Source of the DNA: WQUF01 sp031549885
GTDB lineage: Bacteria; Bacillota; Clostridia; Clostridiales; Clostridiaceae
Assembly (NCBI GenBank): GCA_031549885.1
Contig: JAVBPD010000114.1
Coordinates: 1-14,536 of the forward strand
Direction: 5' to 3'
DNA length: 14,536 bases
Below are positions 7,383 to 14,536 of the stretch, in pieces. The stretch's first letter is position 1. The number at the start of each line of letters is the position of its first letter. The notes below the pieces were generated by a model. That model searched no databases. It was not told the DNA's origin and worked only from the letters and a program-made list of their open reading frames with translations. The position numbers and the translations under genes were made by a program.

Positions 7383-8915
7383 ATGCCTGAAAACATTATT
7401 GAAATGAGGAATATTACAAAATATTTTCCTGGAATAGTTGCAAATAAAAATATAACAATTGAAATAAAAAAAGGTGAGATTTATTCTTTGCTTGGTGAAA
7501 ATGGTGCTGGAAAATCAACTCTTATGAGCATATTATTTGGCATGTATGACCCTGATGAAGGTGAAATATTTATAAGAGGTAAAAAAGAAAATATATCATC
7601 TCCAAGCGTAGCATCTAAATTAAACATTGGAATGGTCCATCAGCATTTTAAACTAATAGAGCCATATACAATTGCTGAAAATATAATTTTAGGCATTGAA
7701 CCTGAAAAGAAATTTGCAGGACTTTTGCCATTTGTTGATATTAAATTAGCAGAAAATAAAATAAAAGAGTTGTCTAAAAAATATGGGCTTGAAGTTGATC
7801 CTTCAAAGAAAGTCGAAGATGTATCTGTATCTGTAAAGCAAAGGGTTGAGATTTTAAAGATGCTCTATAGAGATGCTGAAATACTGATTTTTGATGAACC
7901 TACAGCTGTTTTAACACCTCAAGAAATAGATTTTTTATTAAAAATTATAACTAACCTCAGAGATTCAGGAAAGACCATAATTTTAATTACACATAAACTT
8001 GAAGAAATTAAAAAGATTTCTGATAGGTTTGCAGTTTTAAGAAAAGGGGAGCTTGTTGGAGTTTTTGATGCTAATAAAGTTTCTACAAAGGAAATGGCAA
8101 GGTTAATGGTAGGTTCCGATGTATCTTTAGATATAAATAAGGAAGATTTAAAATTTGGAAAAGAAGTTCTTAAGCTGGAAAATTTAACTGTTAAAAATAT
8201 AAATAATTTTGAGACTGTAAAGGATGTGAGCTTTACCATTCATGAAAATGAAATATTTGCCATAGCTGGAGTTGCTGATAATGGGCAAATTGAAATTGCA
8301 GATGCAATTTATGGTTTAAGTGAGATTTCATCTGGAAAAATTTATTTAAATGGAAAAGATATAACAAATACGTCTGTAAGAAATAGGAGTAATGAAGGCA
8401 TTTCTTATATTCCAGAAGATAGACAAAATGTGGGGCTTGTCTTAGAGTTTGATATGGCAAATAATTTTATAATGAAAAATTATTTTAAAGAACCTTTTAG
8501 CCATAATGGTTTTTTAAATGAAGAAAAAATAAATTCTTTTTCAGATGATCTTATAAAAAATTATGATGTAAGAAGTAGCAGTGGAATTAAAACTATAGTA
8601 AGGTCAATGAGCGGTGGAAATCAACAAAAGATCATTATTGCAAGGGAAGTAACACAAAAATCAAATTTAATTATATTCGTTCAACCTACTCGAGGCCTTG
8701 ATATTGGTGCTATAAGCAATATTTGGAAAAAAATCGTAGAGGAAAGAGATAAGGGCAATGCTATTTTATTAATTTCATTGGAGCTTGATGAGGTTATGTC
8801 TTTAGCTGATACAATTGGAGTTATTTATAATGGCAAGATTTTAAAAATTGCAAATAGTAAAGGTTTAACCCATGAAGAGGTAGGGGAATATATGATGGGG
8901 GTTGCTTCTAAATGA
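7383..8915 (+). CDS. Nucleoside ABC importer ATPase, two fused nucleotide-binding domains
   Basis: This is a 510-residue double ATPase of the simple-sugar/nucleoside importer type (NupA, RbsA-like). NBD1 has Walker A GENGAGKST (38-46), Q-loop Gln87, Walker B LIFDE (168-172) and H-loop His204; its signature is altered to VSVSVKQ (147-153) where relatives have LSVGxQQ. NBD2 has a degenerate Walker A GVADNGQ (296-302) lacking Lys, an intact signature SGGNQQ (410-415), and FVQPTRGLD with Gln434 in place of the catalytic Glu. Only the composite site from NBD1 Walker A and the NBD2 signature therefore looks complete, a known asymmetry in this family. AGGAGG (7372-7377) gives a strong start. The stop overlaps the next start by ATGA, implying translational coupling. 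It energises uptake with the two following permeases. Confidence 0.95.
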   Translation: MPENIIEMRNITKYFPGIVANKNITIEIKKGEIYSLLGENGAGKSTLMSILFGMYDPDEGEIFIRGKKENISSPSVASKLNIGMVHQHFKLIEPYTIAENIILGIEPEKKFAGLLPFVDIKLAENKIKELSKKYGLEVDPSKKVEDVSVSVKQRVEILKMLYRDAEILIFDEPTAVLTPQEIDFLLKIITNLRDSGKTIILITHKLEEIKKISDRFAVLRKGELVGVFDANKVSTKEMARLMVGSDVSLDINKEDLKFGKEVLKLENLTVKNINNFETVKDVSFTIHENEIFAIAGVADNGQIEIADAIYGLSEISSGKIYLNGKDITNTSVRNRSNEGISYIPEDRQNVGLVLEFDMANNFIMKNYFKEPFSHNGFLNEEKINSFSDDLIKNYDVRSSSGIKTIVRSMSGGNQQKIIIAREVTQKSNLIIFVQPTRGLDIGAISNIWKKIVEERDKGNAILLISLELDEVMSLADTIGVIYNGKILKIANSKGLTHEEVGEYMMGVASK

Positions 8916-10030
8916 TTAAAGAAGGTAAAGAGTTAAAATCCAATATTTTTATTAAAATTTTAGGAAATGAGAAATATCAATATATATCCATACCCATATT
9001 TTCAATACTTTGCAGCCTTATTACTATTTCAATTGTAATTTTATTATTGGGTAAAAATCCATTTAGCGTTTTTATAAGCCTTATGCAAGGATCAGGGCTT
9101 TTACCTAAAACAGTTTATGCAGCTCATAAGAGCATATTTACTGATTTTTTAAATACGCTTGCTGCTTTAACATCATTAATGTTTGCAGCACTTTCAGTGG
9201 CTGTAGCGTTTAAAGCAGGTCTTTTTAACATTGGAGTATCAGGGCAGATGCTTGTAGCAGGTTTTATTGCAACTATTACTGTTGGATATAGCAGTTTAAA
9301 TGGATTTATTGCAAAGCCTTTGGTTTTATTAATAGGTGTAGTAGTTGGTGGAATTTTAGGTGGGCTTTTAGGGTATTTAAAATACAAATTTAATATAAAT
9401 GAAGTTGTTTCTTCAATAATGTTCAATTATATTTTTATGTATATAATAAGCTTTTTTATTTTAACAAAATATGTAGATCCTGTTTCAAGGCAGTCAAGGA
9501 AAATCAGTGAGACGTCCAGATTAGTTCTCACTAATGTGACATTTGGAGATTTAAAAATTGATATTCCTATATGTATTATTTTGGCTATTTTAATTGCAGT
9601 GTTTATATACATTCTTTATGAAAAAACTACTTTAGGTTATGAATTAAAATCTATAGGATTTAATATAAAGGCTTCAAAATATGCAGGTATAGATGTGGGT
9701 AAGAAGATTGTACTTGCTATGGTGTTGTCTGGAGCACTTGCTGGGCTTGCAGGAGTTACATATTATTTAGGCTATTATAATTCTATACAGCCAAAAGTCC
9801 TTACAAATGTTGGCTTTGATGGCATTGCCGTTTCACTTTTAGGAAATAATCACCCATTTGGCATTATTTTTTCATCTTTTTTAATTACCTTTATTGATAA
9901 GGGTAGGACATATATGTCTTCTACAACAGGGCTTGAAAATGAAATAACCTCTCTGATCACAGCGCTTATACTTTTGTTCTGTGCTTGTGGGAATTATATT
10001 AAGTATGTGGTTAATAAGAGGAATAGATAG
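8912..10030 (+). CDS. Nucleoside ABC importer permease, subunit 1
   Basis: This 372-residue polytopic membrane protein is of the branched-chain/ribose permease family as found in BMP-linked nucleoside importers (NupB/YufP-like). Hydrophobic segments are visible at about 27-47, 80-100, 108-127, 136-156, 165-184, 218-236, 266-287, 300-327 and 345-367. Family motifs are FNIGVSGQMLVAG (105-117), NEVVSSIMFNY (163-173) and the cytoplasmic coupling stretch GYELKSIGFNIKASKYAGI (242-260) followed by SGALAGLAG (273-281). The start overlaps the ATPase stop by four bases and has no strong ribosome site of its own, consistent with coupling. It pairs with the next gene to form the heterodimeric channel. 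Confidence 0.93.
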   Translation: MIKEGKELKSNIFIKILGNEKYQYISIPIFSILCSLITISIVILLLGKNPFSVFISLMQGSGLLPKTVYAAHKSIFTDFLNTLAALTSLMFAALSVAVAFKAGLFNIGVSGQMLVAGFIATITVGYSSLNGFIAKPLVLLIGVVVGGILGGLLGYLKYKFNINEVVSSIMFNYIFMYIISFFILTKYVDPVSRQSRKISETSRLVLTNVTFGDLKIDIPICIILAILIAVFIYILYEKTTLGYELKSIGFNIKASKYAGIDVGKKIVLAMVLSGALAGLAGVTYYLGYYNSIQPKVLTNVGFDGIAVSLLGNNHPFGIIFSSFLITFIDKGRTYMSSTTGLENEITSLITALILLFCACGNYIKYVVNKRNR

Positions 10031-10041
10031 GAGGGGATTTT

Positions 10042-11001
10042 ATGTCACAGGTTATTATAGATGGATTGTCATTTGCCTTGCCACTTTTAATTATTGCAAT
10101 AGGAGGTCTTTATGCTGAAAGAAGTGGAGTTATTAACCTTGCACTTGAAGGACTTCTTGGTTTTGGGGCTTTTGTAGGTGCTTTAATTGCTGCTTTAATA
10201 GCGCCAAATTTTAGCGCTAATTCTCAAATGCCAATGTATCTGGCATTCCTTTTTGCAATGGTTGGTGGAATTGTTTTTTCATCAATATATGCAATTTTAT
10301 GCATTAAATTTAAAGCAAATCAAGTTATTGCAGGTGTTGTAATAAATATTTTGTCCATGGCTTTAACTTCTTTTCTTACTAGCCAAATAAACAGCACTTT
10401 TTTTGGAAAACCTTCAAATAAATTTGTGTTGCAAGTTTCAAACAGGTTTACTGTTCCAGTAATTTCAAAGATACCAGTAATTGGAGCTATTTTTACAGAT
10501 GTTTATCCTTATGAAGTTATTATTGTGGTTTTTGCCATTATATTTTGGTATGTGCTTTATAATACTAAATTTGGAATGAGGCTTAGAGCATGTGGCGAAA
10601 ATCCTCAAGCTATTGATGCTGTCGGTGTTAATGTATTTAAAATTAGAACTATAGCCGTTTTAATTTCAGGAGCACTTTGCGGTATTGGAGGAATGTCTTT
10701 TGCATATTCAATTTCTGCTAATTTTTCACAAAGCATATACTTTGGAGCTGGATATTTAGCTATAGCAGCTTATATTTTTGGGAATTGGAAAATAGTGCCT
10801 ACATTTGCTGGATGTATATTATTTGGATTTGCAAGATCTGCAGGATATAAAATAAGCCAAATGATGAACTTTCCTAGCAGTTTTTCAGATCTTATTATGA
10901 TACTTCCATATGTTCTAACTCTCATGCTTTTAGTATTCTTCTCAAAGAAAAATAGGGCTCCAAAGTCACTTGGAGAAATTTATGATAAAGGTAAAAGATA
11001 G
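10042..11001 (+). CDS. Nucleoside ABC importer permease, subunit 2
   Basis: This 319-residue polytopic permease is of the same superfamily as its upstream neighbour but the shorter type (NupC/YufQ-like). The N-terminal motif GGLYAERSGVINLALEG (21-37) is characteristic, as are KANQVIAGVVINI (91-103), the coupling stretch RLRACGENPQAIDAVGVNV (180-198), SGALCGIGG (209-217) and AAYIFGNW (242-249). Hydrophobic segments fill most of the chain and a basic tail ends it. AGGAGGGG (10029-10036) overlaps the previous stop codon and lies 5 nt from the ATG. With the ATPase, the first permease and the lipoprotein it completes an ABC importer; no second binding protein is encoded here. Confidence 0.93.
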   Translation: MSQVIIDGLSFALPLLIIAIGGLYAERSGVINLALEGLLGFGAFVGALIAALIAPNFSANSQMPMYLAFLFAMVGGIVFSSIYAILCIKFKANQVIAGVVINILSMALTSFLTSQINSTFFGKPSNKFVLQVSNRFTVPVISKIPVIGAIFTDVYPYEVIIVVFAIIFWYVLYNTKFGMRLRACGENPQAIDAVGVNVFKIRTIAVLISGALCGIGGMSFAYSISANFSQSIYFGAGYLAIAAYIFGNWKIVPTFAGCILFGFARSAGYKISQMMNFPSSFSDLIMILPYVLTLMLLVFFSKKNRAPKSLGEIYDKGKR

Positions 11002-11013
11002 GAGGTAATTTAA

Positions 11014-12291
11014 ATGAATATTAGGTTTTATAATGCTAAAATTTGTACAATGGAAAATGGGTCTAAAATTATAGATGGTGAAATTCATGTTTCTGGAAAT
11101 AAAATTAGCTATGTAGGCGAAAAAAAGGACTCAAGTCTGATATTTAAAAGAGAAATTGATGCATCGGGATGTTTAATTTTACCAGGATTTAAAAATGCTC
11201 ACACACATTCACCTATGACATTTTTAAGGTCTTTTGCAGATGACTTGCCGCTTTTAGAATGGCTAAATAAACAAGTTTTTCCAATGGAGGCAAAGCTTAG
11301 ACCTGAACATATAGAGGCTTTTACAAAGCTTGCTATTATGGAATATTTAACAAGTGGAATAACAGCTCAATTTGATATGTATATGTTTCCTAAAGAAACT
11401 GTGAAGGCTTCTATAGATTGTGGCTTTAGAACTGTACTTGCAAGCCCTATAAGCAATTTTGTAAGCAATTTAAAGACTTATGAAGAAGAATACCATTATT
11501 TTAAGAGTTTTCACGAATTAGTAAGCATAAAGCTTTCATTTCATGCTGAATATACCTGTGATATTGATCTTTTAAAGGGAATTTCTTCAATTGCAAAAAA
11601 ATATAAAGAGCCAGTATATACTCACAATTCTGAAAGCAAAGAAGAAGTAGAAGACTGCATTAAAAGAACTGGCAAAACTCCTACAAAGTATTTAGATGAT
11701 ATTGGGTTATTTATGTATGGCGGGGGTGGATACCATTGTGTACATGTTACCGATGAGGATCTTAAAATATTTAAAAATAGAAATATGTATGTAATTACAA
11801 ATCCAGCTTCAAATGTAAAACTTGCAAGTGGAATTGCTCCTATAGGCAAAATGTTAAATATGGGCATTCCAGTTGCCATCGGAACAGATGGTGCTGCAAG
11901 CAATAATTCACTTGACATGTTTAAAGAGATGTTTTTAGTTACAGGGCTTCAAAAAATACTTCTTGATGATGCTTCAGCTGTGCCTTCTGATAAAGTTTTA
12001 GAAATGGCAACTACAATTTCTGCAAGAGCCATGGGTCTTAATGAATGCGACACATTATCTGAAGGTAAATTTGCAGATTTAATAATGATAGACTTAAACC
12101 AGCCAAATATGCAACCTCTTAATAATATTATAAAAAATATTGTTTATTCAGGTTCAAAGCAAAATGTTAAGCTCACAATGATAAATGGAAAAATTTTATA
12201 TGAAGATAATAAATTTAACATAGGTGTTGATCCACAAGATGTGTATAAAAAAGTCAATGAGATTATAAATGAAATGAAGGGAAGTATTTAA
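11014..12291 (+). CDS. mtaD: Amidohydrolase, 5'-methylthioadenosine/S-adenosylhomocysteine deaminase type
   Basis: This 425-residue cytosolic metal-dependent hydrolase would convert an adenosine-type nucleoside to its inosine form and ammonia. Visible motifs are NAHTHSPMTFLR with metal ligands His63 and His65, DDLPLLEW (76-83), MEAKL with Glu92, THNSE (203-207; His204 ligand, Glu207), HCVHVTDEDL (241-250), NPASNVKLASGIAP (263-276) and GTDGAASNNSLDMF with metal ligand Asp292. These match the MTA/SAH deaminase branch (TM0936-like) rather than guanine or cytosine deaminases. The start has AGGAGGT (11000-11006). Coming after the importer and in one operon with a 6-oxopurine-type phosphorylase and MtnA, 5'-methylthioadenosine or 5'-deoxyadenosine is the most economical substrate; adenosine or SAH remain possible. 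Family assignment is firm; substrate is inferred. Confidence 0.9.
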   Translation: MNIRFYNAKICTMENGSKIIDGEIHVSGNKISYVGEKKDSSLIFKREIDASGCLILPGFKNAHTHSPMTFLRSFADDLPLLEWLNKQVFPMEAKLRPEHIEAFTKLAIMEYLTSGITAQFDMYMFPKETVKASIDCGFRTVLASPISNFVSNLKTYEEEYHYFKSFHELVSIKLSFHAEYTCDIDLLKGISSIAKKYKEPVYTHNSESKEEVEDCIKRTGKTPTKYLDDIGLFMYGGGGYHCVHVTDEDLKIFKNRNMYVITNPASNVKLASGIAPIGKMLNMGIPVAIGTDGAASNNSLDMFKEMFLVTGLQKILLDDASAVPSDKVLEMATTISARAMGLNECDTLSEGKFADLIMIDLNQPNMQPLNNIIKNIVYSGSKQNVKLTMINGKILYEDNKFNIGVDPQDVYKKVNEIINEMKGSI

Positions 12292-12324
12292 TTTTAAGGT
12301 GACAAAAGGTGGTGAAAACAGAAG

Positions 12325-13092
12325 ATGTTTGCTGAAGAAAGGCGTCAGGAGATAATGAGAATCATAAAAAAGGATAAGAATATCTTAGCAAAAGACCTTA
12401 CTGAAGCTTTTGGGGTAACTAATGAAACCATTAGAAAAGATCTGATAATCCTTGAAAAAGAAGGCAAACTTATAAAAACCTATGGTGGTGCTTATGTTCA
12501 TGATGGAGCTATAAATGATGTTCCCATTGTTTTAAGGGAGAGTACCATGATTTTAAAAAAAGATATTATAGGCAGGGCTTGTGCTAAACTTATAAATCAT
12601 GGCGATACTGTAATATTCGATGGAAGCACAACAGTGCTCCACATTGCAAAAAATATATGCAATATGGAAAACCTAACTGTCATAACAAATTCTTTGAGAA
12701 TAGCAGAGATCTTTTCAACTAAAAAAAATATAAGACTTGTTTTAACAGGTGGAACCCTTGATACTCGCTCGCTTTGCTTTATGGGAGATGATGCAAAAAA
12801 TATTTTAAAGCAGTATTATGCAGATATTTGTTTTGTATCTTGTAGAGGTTTATCTATAACAGGAGAAATCACAGATTCTATTGAGGAACAAGCAGTGATG
12901 AGAAGGCTTATGTTAAATTGTAGTCATAAAAAAGTTATGGTAGCGGATTTAAGCAAATTTGGGCTTAGAAAGTTTAAAAAGATATGTAATTTTGAAGATA
13001 TAGATGTTTTAGCAGTTGATGATGTTCCTGATGAGAATTGGAAATGCGAAATAAAAAACAAAGGCATAAAGCTTATACAAATTGGAGGATAA
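12325..13092 (+). CDS. DeoR-family transcriptional regulator
   Basis: This 255-residue regulator has normal length for the family. The N-terminal winged helix-turn-helix (about 5-58) shows ERRQEIMRII, AKDLTEAFGVTNETIRKDL and the wing KTYGGAYV. The sugar-phosphate-sensing C-terminal domain shows DGSTT (99-103), TNS (121-123), TGG (141-143) and VADLSKFG (206-213). DeoR proteins usually repress and are released by a phosphorylated sugar intermediate. Here the obvious candidates are the sugar-1-phosphate or ketose-1-phosphate made by the operon's phosphorylase and isomerase. The likely target is the operon's own promoter, where paired direct repeats lie. Its ribosome site AGGTGGTGA is about 10 nt from the ATG, longer than its neighbours'. 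Effector and operator are inference. Confidence 0.93.
   Translation: MFAEERRQEIMRIIKKDKNILAKDLTEAFGVTNETIRKDLIILEKEGKLIKTYGGAYVHDGAINDVPIVLRESTMILKKDIIGRACAKLINHGDTVIFDGSTTVLHIAKNICNMENLTVITNSLRIAEIFSTKKNIRLVLTGGTLDTRSLCFMGDDAKNILKQYYADICFVSCRGLSITGEITDSIEEQAVMRRLMLNCSHKKVMVADLSKFGLRKFKKICNFEDIDVLAVDDVPDENWKCEIKNKGIKLIQIGG
13084..13088 (+). promoter_or_regulatory. Ribosome binding site deciding the mtnA start
   Basis: GGAGG with a 6-nt spacer precedes the ATG at 13095. The frame is open further upstream to an ATG at 13038 inside the regulator gene, but that would add 19 residues of non-family sequence (MEMRNKKQRH...) and has no ribosome site. Confidence 0.85.
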
Positions 13093-13094
13093 TA

Positions 13095-14150
13095 ATGAAT
13101 TTATTTGAAAAAATACAACCTGTTGTTTATAAAGATAAAAAATTGCTTTTTTTAGATCAAAGAGAGCTTCCTAAAGATACTCTTTGGATTGAAATAGATG
13201 ATTTAGAAAAATGCTTTTCTGCAATTAAAACTTTAGCAGTAAGGGGAGCGCCTGCAATTGGTATTGCAGCAGCATTTGGCATGGTAATTGCATCAAAGAA
13301 TGCACCAAATTCATCATTTTTAGAATTTTATGAATACATGAAAAAATCTAAAGATTATTTAGCCTCATCAAGGCCTACTGCAGTGAACTTGTTTTGGGCT
13401 CTTAATAGAATTGATGATATTATTTTAAAATATAAAGATCTATCTATTGATAAAATAAAGGATAAGATTGAAGAAGAAGCAATTTTAATTCAAAGAGAAG
13501 ACGAGGAAGTATGCAGGAAAATAGGAGAATATGGCCAAATATTCATTAAAGAAGGAATGGGCATATTAACTCACTGCAATGCTGGAGCTCTTGCCACAAG
13601 CAAATATGGAACAGCCCTTGCACCTATTTATGTTGCAAAGGAAAGGGGTATTAATGTAAAAGTATTTGCAGATGAAACAAGACCTCTCCTTCAAGGAGCA
13701 AGGCTTACAGCTTATGAACTTTTTAAGTCGGGTGTTGATGTTACACTTATAACAGATAATATGGCAGCTATGGTAATGAAAAAAGGATGGATTGATGTAT
13801 GTATTGTAGGCTGCGATAGGGTAGCTGAAAACGGGGACGCTGCTAATAAAATTGGAACTTATGGTGTGGCACTTCTTGCAAAAGCTCATAACATTCCCTT
13901 TTACGTTGCATGTCCAACTTCAACGATAGATATAAAAACTAAAACAGGTGATGATATACCTATTGAAGAAAGGGAACCAAAAGAAATTATTGAAGGAATG
14001 GGAAAACAAACAGCTCCTATTGGAATAAAGACGTTTAATCCAGCATTTGATGTGACGCCTAATCATTTGATAACTGGAATTATAACTGAAAAAGGAGTAA
14101 TTAGTGCGCCTTTTTATGAAGGTATTAAGAGGGTTCTTGGAGTAAAATAA
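13095..14150 (+). CDS. mtnA: S-methyl-5-thioribose-1-phosphate isomerase
   Basis: This 351-residue enzyme interconverts 5-methylthioribose-1-phosphate and the ribulose-1-phosphate in methionine salvage; some homologues take 5-deoxyribose-1-phosphate. Motifs in order are VRGAPAIGIAAAFG (49-62), SRPTAVNLFWALNR (92-105), LTHCNAGALAT (158-168) with the catalytic Cys161, ADETRPLLQGARLTAYEL (192-209), TDNMAA (220-225), GCDRVAENGDAANKIGT (239-255) with the catalytic Asp241, and PIEEREP (289-295). Cys and Asp at these positions separate true isomerases from eIF2B-like relatives. It begins 2 nt after the regulator stop and ends the operon. Usually it follows MtnK or MTA phosphorylase; here a nucleoside phosphorylase in the same operon can supply its substrate directly, so no kinase is needed. 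No mtnB, mtnC, mtnD or aldolase gene is in the window. Confidence 0.96.
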   Translation: MNLFEKIQPVVYKDKKLLFLDQRELPKDTLWIEIDDLEKCFSAIKTLAVRGAPAIGIAAAFGMVIASKNAPNSSFLEFYEYMKKSKDYLASSRPTAVNLFWALNRIDDIILKYKDLSIDKIKDKIEEEAILIQREDEEVCRKIGEYGQIFIKEGMGILTHCNAGALATSKYGTALAPIYVAKERGINVKVFADETRPLLQGARLTAYELFKSGVDVTLITDNMAAMVMKKGWIDVCIVGCDRVAENGDAANKIGTYGVALLAKAHNIPFYVACPTSTIDIKTKTGDDIPIEEREPKEIIEGMGKQTAPIGIKTFNPAFDVTPNHLITGIITEKGVISAPFYEGIKRVLGVK

Positions 14151-14189
14151 AGTTTTAAACATATAATATAGACTAAATATTATTGATGA

Positions 14190-14229
14190 GGCTGTTGCAC
14201 TAGTGTCACAGCCCCTATTTCTTTTTATT
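14190..14229 (+). terminator. Putative rho-independent terminator after mtnA
   Basis: GGCTGT (14190-14195) pairs with ACAGCC (14208-14213), and the inner bases GCAC/GTGT extend the stem after one mismatch. A T-rich stretch (14216-14229) follows, interrupted by C and A. It lies 40 nt past the mtnA stop and before the next start, so it probably ends the operon. Confidence 0.6.
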
Positions 14230-14301
14230 GATAAATTTAAGGTTATATTTATAAAATTACCTTCATAAAATATATTACATATAATTTTGTGGAGTGTAAA
14301 A

Positions 14302-14536
14302 ATGGATAATGAATATGACTATGAAATTAATATAGAAGATTTAAACATTGATATTGATTTAGAAAATTTAAAAAGCCGTGATGAAATTAGAAAAGACTTG
14401 ATTTTAAGTGATACAATTAAATATTCAAACACCATAGAATTTATAAATTTAAACAATCTTGTGGAAATTGACCCCTCTATTAATTTTTTTGACTATCCAG
14501 ATAATGAGGAATTTTTAGACCTTGTTTCATCTATTG
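14302..14536 (+). CDS. Unrecognised acidic protein (N-terminal 78 codons, cut by window edge)
   Basis: An ATG at 14302 follows GGAG (14291-14294) with a 7-nt spacer, and the frame is open to the edge. The visible 78 residues are rich in Asp, Glu, Asn and Ile (MDNEYDYEIN, then IEDLNIDIDLENL). There is no signal peptide, membrane segment or motif I can name. It lies beyond the terminator-like hairpin and so is probably a separate transcription unit, although no promoter was confidently found. Coding is supported by the ribosome site and open frame only; function is unknown. Confidence 0.65.
   Translation, partial: MDNEYDYEINIEDLNIDIDLENLKSRDEIRKDLILSDTIKYSNTIEFINLNNLVEIDPSINFFDYPDNEEFLDLVSSI

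Noticed and set aside
6873..9612. Several minus-strand open frames of 61-106 codons opposite the lipoprotein, ATPase and permease genes
   Set aside because: Each lies fully antisense to a strongly recognised gene, lacks a ribosome site and shows only low-complexity residues produced by the reverse complement.
11622..11918. Minus-strand open frame inside the amidohydrolase gene
   Set aside because: Antisense to conserved catalytic motifs (THNSE to GTDGAASNN); no independent evidence of coding.
12292..12324. A separate promoter or terminator before the regulator gene
   Set aside because: The 33-nt gap holds only the ribosome site; no hairpin or -35/-10 pair was found, so the regulator is best read as part of the operon.
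13095..14150. Ribose-1,5-bisphosphate isomerase or eIF2B-like subunit instead of MtnA
   Set aside because: Catalytic Cys161 and Asp241 lie in motifs typical of bacterial MtnA, and the neighbours supply an MTR-1-P-type substrate.
13566..14162. Two minus-strand open frames opposite mtnA, rich in Cys, Phe and Tyr
   Set aside because: They are shadows of mtnA codons on the other strand, without ribosome sites or motifs.

Overview
The window is strongly AT-rich DNA with strong AGGAGG-type ribosome sites and Clostridia-type proteins. These include a BMP-family nucleoside importer, a MucBP-like repeat surface protein, a DeoR regulator and an S-methyl-5-thioribose-1-phosphate (MTR-1-P) isomerase. 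A low-GC Gram-positive anaerobe of the Clostridia is the best guess; no rRNA or marker gene is present to fix it further.

Region 1 (1-4971, minus strand) is the N-terminal 1657 codons of one giant exported protein whose C-terminus lies outside the window. It has a signal peptide, a jelly-roll-like module, an Ig-like module and then 18 complete plus one partial MucBP-like repeats. Every complete repeat is exactly 75 codons. The first four repeats are of one kind; from the fifth on, two subtypes alternate strictly.

Region 2 (4972-5287) is a divergent intergenic stretch. On the plus strand it carries a good sigma-A promoter (TTGACA, 17 bp, TATCCT). Downstream is a pair of TTGYGATTRA direct repeats spaced 20 bp, a candidate operator.

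Region 3 (5288-14150, plus strand) is an eight-gene operon: purine nucleoside phosphorylase, BMP-family lipoprotein, double-NBD ABC ATPase, two permeases, MTA/SAH-deaminase-type amidohydrolase, DeoR-family regulator and MtnA. A small hairpin attenuator separates the lipoprotein from the ATPase, and a terminator-like hairpin follows mtnA. Read together, the operon predicts import of a nucleoside, deamination of an adenosine-type nucleoside, phosphorolysis to hypoxanthine plus a sugar-1-phosphate, and isomerisation to the ribulose-1-phosphate form. The phosphorylase keeps the Asn typical of 6-oxopurine enzymes but has Ala where relatives carry the 5'-hydroxyl-binding His. This points to 5'-methylthioinosine or 5'-deoxyinosine as substrate and fits the neighbouring deaminase and MtnA. 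No MTR kinase, dehydratase or aldolase is visible, so the last steps must be encoded elsewhere.

Region 4 (14302-14536) is the start of an unrecognised acidic protein cut by the window edge. I saw no mobile element, CRISPR array, tRNA or rRNA.
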